Below are positions 36,376-44,392 of a DNA stretch of 64,000 nucleotides, piece after piece. This stretch comes from Halanaerobiaceae bacterium ANBcell28 (GTDB lineage: Bacteria > Bacillota > Halanaerobiia > Halanaerobiales > DTU029): NCBI GenBank assembly GCA_037623315.1, contig JBBJJH010000005.1, positions 1 through 64,000 on the forward strand, given 5' to 3'. Position numbers and translations under genes: made by a program. Under the pieces are notes generated by a model, which had not been told where the DNA came from, did no database searches, and saw only the letters and a list, made by a program, of their open reading frames with translations. Position 1 is the first letter of the stretch. Every line of letters starts with the position of its first letter.

Positions 36376-36404
36376 TTGTCTGAAAATTCAGTGAATTTTG
36401 TAAT
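36376..36404 (+). promoter_or_regulatory. Sigma-A-like promoter of flagellin 2
   Basis: TTGTCT, 17 bases, TGTAAT. A start site 7 bases downstream would place the leader's first paired bases at the very 5' end of the RNA. No sigma-28 (TAAA...GCCGAT) match in the right place. Confidence 0.55.
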
Positions 36405-36409
36405 GATTA

Positions 36410-36551
36410 CTGAAACCCTGTTGCCCGGCAACAGAAACGGCCGATCTGATGTCAGGCAGACAGGAAGAAGTAAACCAGGGTTGACCTGTAGGGCAAGGAT
36501 GCCCATAAACAGGCAAATACAAAAAACAAAAAATTCAAGGAGGAATTAATT
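36410..36551 (+). promoter_or_regulatory. Structured flagellin leader RNA, copy 2, with CsrA-like sites
   Basis: Same architecture as copy 1. Hairpin A CTGTTGC-ccg-GCAACAG; outer AACCCTG / CAGGGTT; hairpin B holding GGGCA-AGGA-TGCCC at 36491-36504; and CAAGGAGGAAT at the ribosome binding site. The sequence differs from copy 1 mainly in loops, as expected for a selected structure. Confidence 0.65.
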
Positions 36552-37817
36552 ATGAGAATTAATAACAACATGATGGCGATGAACTCACACAGACAATTAA
36601 CTGCTAATCAAAATGCTGGTGCTAAATCTATGGAAAGGTTGTCATCTGGTCTAAGAATTAACCGTGCTGGTGACGATGCTGCTGGGCTTTCTATTTCTGA
36701 AAAAATGAGAGGTCAGATTCGCGGATTGAATCAGGCTAGCAGAAATGCTCAAGATGGTATTTCTCTTATTCAAACTGCTGAAGGTGCTTTGAATGAAACA
36801 CATTCAATATTACAGCGTATGAGAGAATTAGCTGTGCAATCTGCAAATGATACTAATGTAGGAATTGATAGACAATCAATTCAAGACGAAATGAATCAAT
36901 TACAGTCAGAGATTGATAGGATATCAGATACAACTGAATTTAACACTCAAACTTTACTTGATGGTTCTTTTAAAGGTAGTTTTCAAATCGGTGCAAATGA
37001 AGGACAAAATGTTGATTTGCAAATTAATGCTATGAATTCAAGTAACCTTGGCTTAACTAGTACTATTTCTACAGCACAAGGAACTACTTCTAATAATGAA
37101 GATAACGCCTTATTAGCAGATGGTATCTATACAGTAGATGATTCTAATAATCTATTAGATACATCAGGAAATGTTGTTGCTGTTATAGATGCTGCTGAAG
37201 TTAAAGTTGGTGAAGATGAAGTAATGGATCTTACAGATTCAGAGATTTTAGCTGAAGGTGCTCAAGTTACAATTAGTAATGATGGTGCTAATTATGACAT
37301 AAAAAACACAGTGGATCCTAATGTTACTGAGAATTTAGCAGCAGGGAATTATGAGATTACAAGCGGAAGTTTGATTAAAGACGGTAACTTAGTAGATGCT
37401 ACAGTAGATTTAACTAATAATGAAATTGTACTTGCAGACGGTACTGTAATAGAAGCAGCTGAACTAGGTCTAGACGATGAGATGTTTGCTGATGGACTTG
37501 AGTTCACAATCAATGGTGTTGATGTTTCAGAAAGAGCAAATGCAGAAGCAAGTATTTCTACCATTAATAGCGCAATTGAAGAAGTTTCAACTGCTCGTTC
37601 AAATCTTGGTGCTATGCAAAATAGACTAGAACATTCTATTTCTAACCTAGATACTTCTGCTGAGAATCTACAAGCTGCTGAATCTCGTATTCGTGACCTT
37701 GATATGGCTCAAGAAATGATGGACTTTACTAAGTCTAATATTCTTAATCAGGCTGCTACAGCTATGTTAGCTCAAGCTAACCAAGCTCCACAGTCAGTAC
37801 TTCAATTATTAGGTTAA
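36552..37817 (+). CDS. hag: Flagellin 2
   Basis: 421 aa. The N- and C-terminal domains are nearly identical to those of flagellin 1, but the central exposed domain (about 165-330) is different (Asn/Thr/Asp-rich, LADGIYTVDDSNNLLD). Intact, with leader, promoter and terminator. The two genes therefore encode filaments with different surfaces. Confidence 0.97.
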   Translation: MRINNNMMAMNSHRQLTANQNAGAKSMERLSSGLRINRAGDDAAGLSISEKMRGQIRGLNQASRNAQDGISLIQTAEGALNETHSILQRMRELAVQSANDTNVGIDRQSIQDEMNQLQSEIDRISDTTEFNTQTLLDGSFKGSFQIGANEGQNVDLQINAMNSSNLGLTSTISTAQGTTSNNEDNALLADGIYTVDDSNNLLDTSGNVVAVIDAAEVKVGEDEVMDLTDSEILAEGAQVTISNDGANYDIKNTVDPNVTENLAAGNYEITSGSLIKDGNLVDATVDLTNNEIVLADGTVIEAAELGLDDEMFADGLEFTINGVDVSERANAEASISTINSAIEEVSTARSNLGAMQNRLEHSISNLDTSAENLQAAESRIRDLDMAQEMMDFTKSNILNQAATAMLAQANQAPQSVLQLLG

Positions 37818-37870
37818 TTGAGTAGGATATAAGAAGATAGATAATAATTAGAGGTTCTATTTTACCTCAG

Positions 37871-37901
37871 GGCGGCTCAGGGATACCTGGGTCGCTTTTT
37901 T
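37871..37901 (+). terminator. Terminator after flagellin 2
   Basis: GCGGCTCAGG-gata-CCTGGGTCGC followed by TTTTTT, homologous to the one after flagellin 1. Confidence 0.9.
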
Positions 37902-37930
37902 AAAATACCATGGAAGAAAGGTGGTTGATG

Positions 37931-38236
37931 ATGCGATTACCATCTTATAATTTAAACTTGAGTAGTACAATGCAAAAGTTTAATAATTTACTTAAGGGTG
38001 AAGTTCCGAAAGTAGCTGTTAAGCAGATAGATGATGTTAATGATATTAACTTCAAGGATAGTAAAGAAAATCATAGGGTAAACTTAAAATACAATAAAGA
38101 TATTGATAGAAATATAGCTCATACAATTGATAATGCTACAGGAGAGACAGTTAAGAAGTCTTTAACTGATGCTCAGGTAGATTATTTGATCAGGATAGAA
38201 CGTTTAAAGGGCTTACACTTAGATGAAGAAGGCTAA
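37931..38236 (+). CDS. FlaG-like small protein of cassette 2
   Basis: 101 aa, about nine-tenths identical to the gene at 32734 by eye (differences such as NTTGK to NATGE). GAAAGGTGG precedes the ATG at 37931. Same position after flagellin and its terminator. Confidence 0.75.
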   Translation: MRLPSYNLNLSSTMQKFNNLLKGEVPKVAVKQIDDVNDINFKDSKENHRVNLKYNKDIDRNIAHTIDNATGETVKKSLTDAQVDYLIRIERLKGLHLDEEG

Positions 38237-38256
38237 TAGAGGAAGGTGTAAAAAGT

Positions 38257-38451
38257 ATGGAAATCAGTGCAATATCACAACAATCTTTACAAAGTGTACA
38301 ACAACACACAGGAACAGCTATGCTTAATAAGACTATGAATCAGGATGCTGCAGCTATGATGAAGTTGATGGAAGGTGTGGAAGAGTTAGCGAAGGAGATA
38401 GAACAGATTGTAACACCTCACAGGGGTAGTAATATTGATGTGAGGGTATAG
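38257..38451 (+). CDS. YjfB-like putative motility protein, cassette 2
   Basis: 64 aa; differs from the cassette 1 protein at a few positions (KTMNQ for KAMNQ, MMKLM for MMRLM, EQIVT for EQSVT). Intact, GAGGAAGGTG upstream. Confidence 0.85.
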   Translation: MEISAISQQSLQSVQQHTGTAMLNKTMNQDAAAMMKLMEGVEELAKEIEQIVTPHRGSNIDVRV

Positions 38452-38476
38452 AAATAATTAGAGGAAGGTTCTGCTG

Positions 38477-38722
38477 ATGAAGGTATATAGTTTTCGGAAA
38501 AAGTATTTAGAAAAGAAATTAGAAGAAGTTAAGGAAAAGGATAGTCACTTAGCAGAAATTGAAAGTAAACTAAAGCGAATGAAAGCTTTAGCTGAACAGG
38601 TTCGAGATGATGACCCAGTACATGAGGAATTAAAAGAGATACAAAGTGAGTTTGATTTATTAAAAGAGGAAGTTATTGCTTTGGATAAAGAGATAGAATT
38701 GGATATAGAAGAAATGAGATAG
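38477..38722 (+). CDS. Small coiled-coil protein, cassette 2
   Basis: 81 aa, homologous to 33280 with scattered substitutions (FRKK, VHEELKEIQSEF, DIEEMR). Its divergence contrasts with the exact identity of copies 1 and 3. Confidence 0.75.
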   Translation: MKVYSFRKKYLEKKLEEVKEKDSHLAEIESKLKRMKALAEQVRDDDPVHEELKEIQSEFDLLKEEVIALDKEIELDIEEMR

Positions 38723-38758
38723 GCTAAAGGGATAGAGTAAAAATCCTTTTAGCCTATT
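38721..38758 (+). terminator. Terminator at end of cassette 2
   Basis: AGGCTAAAGGGAT / ATCCTTTTAGCCT followed by ATTTTG. Confidence 0.8.
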
Positions 38759-38769
38759 TTGTATATTAA

Positions 38770-38907
38770 CTCACTGCATAATTTCTATTAGCTGACTGCA
38801 TTATTCTAAGGAGTAAGTGATTATATGTCAGATTTGCATGAACGTCAAGACATGCTAAGAAAATTATCTATTGCAGTTTCACGGCATTATCTAAATTATG
38901 CAGTGAG
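38770..38907. repeat. 138-bp element with 14-bp terminal inverted repeats, copy 2
   Basis: Differs from copy 1 at one base. It sits at the equivalent place after the cassette-2 terminator. Cassette 3 shows only a degenerate left end near 45350. Confidence 0.75.
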
Positions 38908-38911
38908 GTAA
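38825..38911 (+). CDS. Possible 28-aa peptide gene, copy 2
   Basis: Same start and first 27 residues as the ORF at 33628 (MSDLHERQDMLRKLSIAVS...), then ends GTG AGG TAA. AAGGAG ribosome binding site. Low certainty that it is translated. Confidence 0.3.
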   Translation: MSDLHERQDMLRKLSIAVSRHYLNYAVR

Positions 38912-39014
38912 TTTAATATCTAAATTTATCCAAAAAACATCAAAGGATATTAACATTTTTTTGTGAATATGTTATAATAATCTTACCGATTCTTTTTTAT
39001 TAAGGAGAAAAAGA

Positions 39015-39260
39015 ATGGAATTTACAGTTACTATTGATTTCTCACATGATGAGTTGCTTTCGGTGCTTAGAAAGAAATACCTGAGGAGGAAAGATGTAAT
39101 GACTATTGCTGAGGAATTAAGAGAAAAAGGTAAAAGAGAAGAAAAAATTCAAATTGTTAAAAAAATGCTTAAAATAGGAATAGAAATAGATAAGATAGTA
39201 GAAGTGACTAATATTGATAAAGAGGTGCTAAATATTTTTAAAGATGAGATTAAGCATTAG
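39015..39260 (+). CDS. Short Rpn/transposase-C-terminus-like protein
   Basis: 81 aa. The second half (MTIAEELREKGKREEKIQIVKKMLKIGIEIDKIVEVTNI) is the helical tail with a 'degree of K/G-x-x-I-x-x-V-T' pattern seen at the end of Rpn (PD-(D/E)XK nuclease transposase) proteins. The nuclease domain is absent, so it is probably a remnant. The MTIAE(x)LREEGK start is shared with the genes at 40182 and 49178. AAGGAGAAA ribosome binding site. Confidence 0.5.
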   Translation: MEFTVTIDFSHDELLSVLRKKYLRRKDVMTIAEELREKGKREEKIQIVKKMLKIGIEIDKIVEVTNIDKEVLNIFKDEIKH

Positions 39261-39301
39261 TAACTACAAAAATGCATATTGATTACCGTTGCCTTAGTAG
39301 G

Positions 39302-39429
39302 GAAAGTGTTCGAGCTAAGATGAGGGTGAATGTAAAGATATTACTAAGGAAATACGGCTATCCACCTAGGCCATTGAAACTGTCATGGAACAGGCTGAGT
39401 TGATATGTAGTAATGAGTGGGAGAAATGA
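39302..39429 (+). pseudogene. hsdR C-terminal fragment (type I restriction)
   Basis: Frame reads ESVRAKMRVNVKILLRKYGY, then PP, the conserved C-terminal stretch of HsdR. It then shifts frame and continues AIETVMEQAELICSNEWEK and stops at 39429. This is the end of an HsdR motor subunit, with everything upstream missing. The left boundary coincides with a truncated copy of the repeated terminator block (39285-39298). Confidence 0.7.
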
Positions 39430-39455
39430 TTAATTTATTTTAGGAGGATAATTCA

Positions 39456-40001
39456 GTGGGTAATTATTTGTGTGTAGGTATATGTAAAAATATAGTAATC
39501 AGCAGAGTTGAAGTGGAAGAAAAAGATATTAAATTAAATGATATATTAGTGAAATTAAATGAAATTATTGATTTAGCAATGTACGATAAAGTTGAAAATG
39601 GTGAAGAAATCATCTGGAAGTTAAAAGAAGAGTTTATAAATCAAGAAGAATTAATTAAGTTTCTGGAATTACAGTTTGAATTCTATAAACAATATCCTGC
39701 AGATGAAGAAAATTTTATGCAAGTAATTGATTTTCTTAAGAAAACTAATTCATGTAATGAAATTATAGATAAAGCTAGAACAAAAAGCTTAGCTAGCTTT
39801 CAAATTACTAATCACAAAAATAGTTATCAGATAAGTTCTTTTAAAAGATTGAACTTTAATTTTGAAATTATATTATTTTTATCACAAGGTAAAATATTGA
39901 TGGAATGCTACAGTAATATCTTACAATATTTTGAAAGAATTATTAGATTGCAAAGGGATAAATTTCCTATAGCAGGAGCAGTAAAGGTTTTTATTCATTG
40001 A
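39456..40001 (+). CDS. Orphan cytoplasmic protein, unknown
   Basis: 181 aa. GTG start with TAGGAGGATAA 6 nt upstream. Mostly helical and acidic in the first half (VKLNEIIDLAMYDKVENGEEI), with a mixed C-terminal half. No motif, signal or membrane segment recognised. It lies among restriction-system fragments, so immunity or defence cargo is possible but unsupported. Confidence 0.55.
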   Translation: MGNYLCVGICKNIVISRVEVEEKDIKLNDILVKLNEIIDLAMYDKVENGEEIIWKLKEEFINQEELIKFLELQFEFYKQYPADEENFMQVIDFLKKTNSCNEIIDKARTKSLASFQITNHKNSYQISSFKRLNFNFEIILFLSQGKILMECYSNILQYFERIIRLQRDKFPIAGAVKVFIH

Positions 40002-40085
40002 TAAGAATATTAAAAAGAATAGGTGGAAGTAGCTTGTTCTAACAATAATAGACAGTTGATTACTGAAGCGTTAAAAATTGCCTTC

Positions 40086-40148
40086 CAGAGGGAGCTATTA
40101 GAAGAGATTGCATAAGCTATTTATAAAAGTTGGTTTATAGACTTTAAT
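40086..40148 (+). pseudogene. hsdS fragment 1 (type I specificity subunit)
   Basis: Reads QRELLEEIA-stop-AIYKSWFIDFN. The motif (I/L)A(Q)A(I/L)(F/Y)KSWF(I/V)DF is diagnostic of HsdS; a Gln codon has become TAA. It is followed in the same frame by the DUF4351-type gene at 40182. Confidence 0.6.
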
Positions 40149-40181
40149 TTAACTACCATTTTAGAAGGGAGTGAGTTTATA

Positions 40182-40649
40182 ATGACTATTGCTGAAAACT
40201 TGAGAGAAGAAGGTAAAAAAGAAGAGTTAATAGAAACAATAATAGTTCTTTTAGAAAATAAATTTAGAGTAAGTTTAACTTCAGAAATAAAAAAATATAT
40301 TGAAGATAGTGAAAGAAAAAAACTGACAAAAATAAGAGAAGATATCTTTGACATTGAAAGTTTGAATGAAGCAATAGATATTTTAACCATTGGGAATGGA
40401 ATTCCAGATTATGTTGAAGATCCAAGGACAATTGCAGATAAATTAAAAAGAGAAGGATTTATTGAAGGATATGCTGAGGTTTTAATAAATAGGTTAAGAG
40501 AATTTTATTCTATTTTTATACCTGAAGAATCAGAAAAGTTGTTATTGAATGCGGGATGGAGTCAGATAAAAGATATAGAGAATAATATTAATGAGATTGA
40601 TGATTTCGAAGATATAAAAGCCATTTTAAATAAAGGGAGGCTTGTCTAA
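40182..40649 (+). CDS. Rpn-tail/DUF4351-like protein, copy 1
   Basis: 155 aa. N-terminus MTIAENLREEGKKEELIETI is the helical tail of Rpn-type proteins; the C-terminal part (IEGYAEVLINRLREFYSIFIPEESEKLLLNAGWSQIKDIE, in part) has the DUF4351 pattern. The nuclease core is missing, so it is probably inactive or an accessory fragment. GAAGGGAG ribosome binding site. About nine-tenths identical to 49178-49633, including upstream hsdS fragment. Confidence 0.55.
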   Translation: MTIAENLREEGKKEELIETIIVLLENKFRVSLTSEIKKYIEDSERKKLTKIREDIFDIESLNEAIDILTIGNGIPDYVEDPRTIADKLKREGFIEGYAEVLINRLREFYSIFIPEESEKLLLNAGWSQIKDIENNINEIDDFEDIKAILNKGRLV

Positions 40650-40759
40650 AATATAATATCTTTGCCATCATATTTATGATTATACTGCGAAAACAACAAG
40701 TTATAATCACCTTCACAAGTTATTTTTATCTCAATAGGAAAATCAAAGGCGCAGTCAAT

Positions 40760-40793
40760 GACGTTACCTTAGTAGGTAGCGGTTATTTTTTTG
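40760..40793 (+). terminator. Orphan copy of the repeated terminator block
   Basis: ACGTTACC / GGTAGCGGT followed by TATTTTTTTG. The homology to the blocks at 36193 and 42714 continues to about 40870, then switches to unrelated DNA. Stem is weaker. Confidence 0.5.
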
Positions 40794-40884
40794 TCTTTTA
40801 CTATAGATTTTCTATCGTTAGTTTATACTTAGGTTTCCAAATAGTAACAACATCTTCTTTATTTTTTAATACCAAGAACAGTAT

Positions 40885-41001
40885 ATGTTTCACCATCTTC
40901 ACTTACAGCAACGATATTTCCAACGTGAGATATTTGAAGCAGCTGTGATTGATTATCTGCGTAAGTATGGTTTTGCTGATGCAGTTTATTCTTTATTATA
41001 G
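40885..41001 (+). pseudogene. C-terminal coding fragment, unknown
   Basis: Frame reads MFHHLHLQQRYFQREIFEAA, then VIDYLRKYGFADAVYSLL and a stop. Its codon pattern looks like the end of a real gene, but there is no ribosome binding site and the upstream DNA is the terminator block. The 469-base gap 40650-41119 holds only this, the orphan terminator block and the promoter at 41064. Confidence 0.3.
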
Positions 41002-41063
41002 CAAAAAACATAAAAAAAGGAGGTAATTTATCCTTTATAAAGAACTAATAAAATAAGATTAGT

Positions 41064-41092
41064 TTTACTTTTAAAGTTTAATACGGTATAAT
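41064..41092 (+). promoter_or_regulatory. Sigma-A promoter of the HipA-like/HIRAN operon
   Basis: TTTACT, 17 bases, TATAAT, 27 bases before the HipA-like start codon. Confidence 0.6.
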
Positions 41093-41119
41093 TTATATAC
41101 CAGAAGGAAATTATTAATT

Positions 41120-41992
41120 ATGAATGAGCAAAAATATAAGATTATAGATGTTAGTAATTGGGAAATATATGATAAAGGAAAAGGATATAGTGAATCATAT
41201 TGGCTTATTAATCCTGAAACCAGAGAAAGAGCTTTATTTAAGGTACCTAAATATAATTTACATCATAGGTGTTATGGTGGTAGCCATTGGGCTGAAAAGA
41301 TTGTATCTGAATTAGGAAAAATACTAGGTTTACAAATGCCTGAAGTTGATTTAGCTCTTTATGAGCAAAAACAAGGATGTATAAGTTATAGATTTTTGGA
41401 GAAACATGATAGCTTAAGAGAAGGAATAGAAGTAATGAGTGCAGAGGTTACAAAAAATAATAGAGAAAATTATTATTTAAAAAATATATTAAAAGATCTT
41501 GAGGAATATAATTTGGTAGAAGATTTTATTAAAATACTTATTTTTGATGGTTTTATTGGTCAAACTGATAGACATGAAGAAAATTGGGGTATAATTATTT
41601 CTGAAAAGAACTCTGAAAAAACCAAGTTGGCTCCAATTTATGATAACGCTTCTTCACTAGGAAGAGAATTATTATCACATAAAATTGAACAGATGTTAAA
41701 AGATGATAATTATTTTATTTCATATATTGAAAGATGTAACTCATGCATTAAACTAGCAGAAAATACTAATCCTTCACAGTTTGAAGTGCTTCAGTATATA
41801 TATAGTAAGTATACTGGTTTATATGAGGAGTTAGCATTTAAGTTAAAACAAATTGAAAATGATATTATTAAAAAAGTTGTTTTTAAAGTTCCTTCAACAT
41901 TTATGACTCAAAAACAAAAAGAATTAGTTGTAAAGATATTATTGGAACGAAAGCAGAGATTAATTGCCTTAACAGAAAAGGGGGTAGATTAA
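41120..41992 (+). CDS. HipA-C-like Ser/Thr kinase (short, HipT-like)
   Basis: 290 aa. Kinase features: RERALFKVPKY (possible ATP-binding Lys, about residue 38), catalytic loop FIGQTDRHEENWGI (about 145-158, His/Asp/Asn pattern) and metal-binding APIYDNASSLG (about 171-181). This is the HipA C-terminal fold without the N-terminal subdomain found in full HipA (about 440 aa). HipA enzymes phosphorylate tRNA synthetases and cause growth arrest; HipT and CtkA are shorter versions. The next gene, 1 base away, supplies an N-lobe-like segment. ATG with AGAAGGA upstream. Confidence 0.8.
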   Translation: MNEQKYKIIDVSNWEIYDKGKGYSESYWLINPETRERALFKVPKYNLHHRCYGGSHWAEKIVSELGKILGLQMPEVDLALYEQKQGCISYRFLEKHDSLREGIEVMSAEVTKNNRENYYLKNILKDLEEYNLVEDFIKILIFDGFIGQTDRHEENWGIIISEKNSEKTKLAPIYDNASSLGRELLSHKIEQMLKDDNYFISYIERCNSCIKLAENTNPSQFEVLQYIYSKYTGLYEELAFKLKQIENDIIKKVVFKVPSTFMTQKQKELVVKILLERKQRLIALTEKGVD

Positions 41993-41993
41993 C

Positions 41994-42695
41994 ATGGTTA
42001 TTGCAAAATATGATAATGAATTACTTGTAGTATGGAAAGAGCCTGTATCTCGTAATCGAATTGTTATTGGGAGATTATGGAAAGATGATGAAAATTATTA
42101 TTTTGAATATATTAGAGATGGCGAAGATGAACGTGGAAGTATTGACTTTGCAATGAGAATGGGTTATAAACCAATTAAAATCTTTGATGACATTAGTAAA
42201 AAATATATCTCAAAAACTTTATTTGCCCCGTTTCTTAATAGATTAAATGGAAAAGATAGAGAAAATAATCCGTTTGAAGTATTAAAAAGAACCGGTGGCA
42301 AACTGAATACTGATACCTTAGAATTTATGCTTCCTATTGATGAGGTAAAAGAAAGAAGAGAAGTTAACTTCAAAATCGCAGGTTGGAGATATTATGATGG
42401 TGATAAGGTTGTTAAGGGACTAAGATCTGGGCAAAATCTATTTTTAGATATTGAAGAAGAAAATATCTATGATATGCATGCAATTGAAATTTGGACCAAC
42501 GATAAACAATACAAACTAGGATATGTTCCTGCGATCTATAGCAGATATATTGATAAATTAGTAAAAGAAGGGAAATATCAAGCTGTTATTGAAGCAGTGA
42601 ATTCTAATGATGATCCGTATAATATTGTGTGTGTAAGATTTAGTGGAAAAATGGTAAAACCAAAGGTGGACAAAAAGAAAATTACTATTGTTTAA
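41994..42695 (+). CDS. HipA-N-like/HIRAN fusion protein
   Basis: 233 aa. N-terminal 60 residues (ELLVVWKEPVSRNRIVIGRL, ENYYFEYIRDGEDERG) look like the HipA N-subdomain. The C-terminal part (about 124-205: FKIAGWRYYDGDKVV, EEENIYDMHAIEIW, KLGYVPAIYSRYIDKLV) is a HIRAN domain, which in other proteins binds DNA ends. The pair with the kinase forms a split HipA system. It starts 1 base after the kinase stop; translationally coupled. Terminator after it. Confidence 0.78.
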   Translation: MVIAKYDNELLVVWKEPVSRNRIVIGRLWKDDENYYFEYIRDGEDERGSIDFAMRMGYKPIKIFDDISKKYISKTLFAPFLNRLNGKDRENNPFEVLKRTGGKLNTDTLEFMLPIDEVKERREVNFKIAGWRYYDGDKVVKGLRSGQNLFLDIEEENIYDMHAIEIWTNDKQYKLGYVPAIYSRYIDKLVKEGKYQAVIEAVNSNDDPYNIVCVRFSGKMVKPKVDKKKITIV

Positions 42696-42713
42696 AAGAA
42701 TATTCATCAAAAG

Positions 42714-42747
42714 ACCGTTACCTTAGCAGGGTAGCGGTTATTTTTTT
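42714..42747 (+). terminator. Terminator after the HipA-like/HIRAN operon
   Basis: ACCGTTACC / GGTAGCGGT (9 pairs, one wobble) followed by TATTTTTTTG. Start of the repeated block leading to cassette 3. Confidence 0.85.
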
Positions 42748-42898
42748 GTCCTTTACTATAGATTTTCTATCATTAGTTTATGCTTAGGTTTCCAAATGGT
42801 AGCAACATCTATCTTTATTTTTTATATAGAACAACAAATGGTGGATTTGATAGATTTCTCTATGCCCTTGTGTAGCAAGGGATTTCAGCACTAGAAAT

Positions 42899-42927
42899 TT
42901 GTCTGAAAATTTAATGAATTTTGTAAT
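42899..42927 (+). promoter_or_regulatory. Sigma-A-like promoter of flagellin 3
   Basis: TTGTCT, 17 bases, TGTAAT, as in copy 2. Confidence 0.55.
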
Positions 42928-42932
42928 GGCTA

Positions 42933-43072
42933 CTGAAACCCTGTTGCCAACAACAGAAACGGCCGATCTGATGTCAGGCACAGTGGAAGGAAGTGAACCA
43001 GGGTTGACCTGTAGGGCAAGGATGTCCGTAAACAGGTAAATAATAAAACAAAAATTCAAGGAGGAATTAATT
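42933..43072 (+). promoter_or_regulatory. Structured flagellin leader RNA, copy 3, with CsrA-like sites
   Basis: Hairpin A is CTGTTG-ccaa-CAACAG; outer AACCCTG / CAGGGTT kept; hairpin B GGGCA-AGGA-TGTCC at 43014-43027 (a G-U pair replaces G-C) and outer CCTGT / ACAGG kept. The leader is conserved although the flagellin it serves is broken. Confidence 0.65.
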
Positions 43073-43948
43073 ATGAGAATTAATAACAACTTAATGGCAA
43101 TGAACTCACACAGACAATTAACTGCTAATCAACAATCTGGTGCTAAATCTATGGAAAGGTTGTCATCTGGTCTTAGAATCAATCGTGCTGGTGACGATGC
43201 TGCCGGTTTAGCTATCTGTAGGTACTGATTATGAAGATATTACTTTTACACTTGCTTCTAGCGGAAGCGAAGATAGTAATGTAGAAATAACTGAAAGTGG
43301 TGGCTCTTACACTATTACAGCTGGGAATCAAGCAACTCATAGTGATATTGAAACTGCTATCCAGAATCATGAGGACTTTGATGATGAATCATTGACATTG
43401 ACTGGTGGATCTGAGCCTGGAGGTCAAGTTGTGACTTTAGATAATAATGATGGAGTTACTGATACCGTTATAGTAGCTGATGATGCAACATCTGTAAATG
43501 TAAGCAGTGGAGCATTTGAAGGTTTATCATTTACAACTAATGATATTAAAAGTGCAAGCGGAAATATAGAGATTTCTGTTTCATCTGGTAGTGCTGCTAC
43601 ATTCAATGAAGACGGAACAATTAATGAAGCAGCTGTTGCAGCACTGGTATTGATGTTTCAAGTCAAGAAGCAGCAAATACTGCTATAACTGCAATAGATG
43701 ATGCTATTGTAGAAGTATCAGCACAGCGCTCTGAGTTAGGTGCTTATCAAAATAGATTAGAGCATACTATTGAAAACCTTGGAACTTCTGCTGAAAATCT
43801 TCAAGCTGCTGAATCTCGTATTCGTGACCTTGATATGGCTGCAGAAATGATGGAATTCACTCAATCTAATATTCTTAATCAGGCTGCTACAGCTATGTTA
43901 GCTCAAGCTAACCAAGCTCCACAGTCAGTACTACAATTATTAGGTTAA
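43073..43948 (+). pseudogene. Flagellin 3, deleted and frameshifted
   Basis: The first 51 codons are intact ([16 protein letters not shown] ... DDAAGLAI), then the DNA jumps to a central variable domain in another frame (CRY-stop). The rest of D1 is missing. The variable region (SDIETAIQNHEDFDDESLTL) has a second frameshift near 43645 (AAVAA to TGIDVSSQEA). The C-terminal D0 domain is intact, ending in VLQLLG at 43948. The leader, promoter and terminator remain. Its variable domain differs from those of flagellins 1 and 2. Confidence 0.9.
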
Positions 43949-43998
43949 TTGAGTAGGATATATGATAGATAATAATTAGAGGTTATATTTTACCTCAG

Positions 43999-44029
43999 GG
44001 CGGCTCAGGGATACCTGGGTCGCTTTTTT
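43999..44029 (+). terminator. Terminator after flagellin 3 pseudogene
   Basis: GCGGCTCAGG-gata-CCTGGGTCGC followed by TTTTTTT. Confidence 0.9.
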
Positions 44030-44054
44030 AAAATACGGAGGAAGGTGATTGGTA

Positions 44055-44360
44055 ATGCGGTTACCATCTTATAATCAAAATTTGAGTACTACAATGCAGA
44101 AGTTCAATAATCTACTTAAAGGTGAAGTTCCTAAAGTAGCTGTAAAACAGATAGATGATGTTAATGATATTAACTTCAAGGATAGTAAAGAAAATCATCG
44201 GGTTAACTTAAAATACAATAAAGATAGTGATAGAAATATAGCTCATACAATTGATAATGCTACAGGAGAAACAGTTAAGAAGTCTTTAACTGATGCTCAG
44301 GTAGATCATTTGCTCAGGATAGAACGACTAAAGTGCTTACACCTAGATGAAGAAGTATAA
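44055..44360 (+). CDS. FlaG-like small protein of cassette 3
   Basis: 101 aa, same family as 32734 and 37931, with changes at the end (RLKCLHLDEEV). ATG at 44055 after GGAGGAAGGTG. Remains intact even though the flagellin before it is broken. Confidence 0.72.
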   Translation: MRLPSYNQNLSTTMQKFNNLLKGEVPKVAVKQIDDVNDINFKDSKENHRVNLKYNKDSDRNIAHTIDNATGETVKKSLTDAQVDHLLRIERLKCLHLDEEV

Positions 44361-44392
44361 ATACACAGTATTCACTGAAAGAAGTGATTAAT

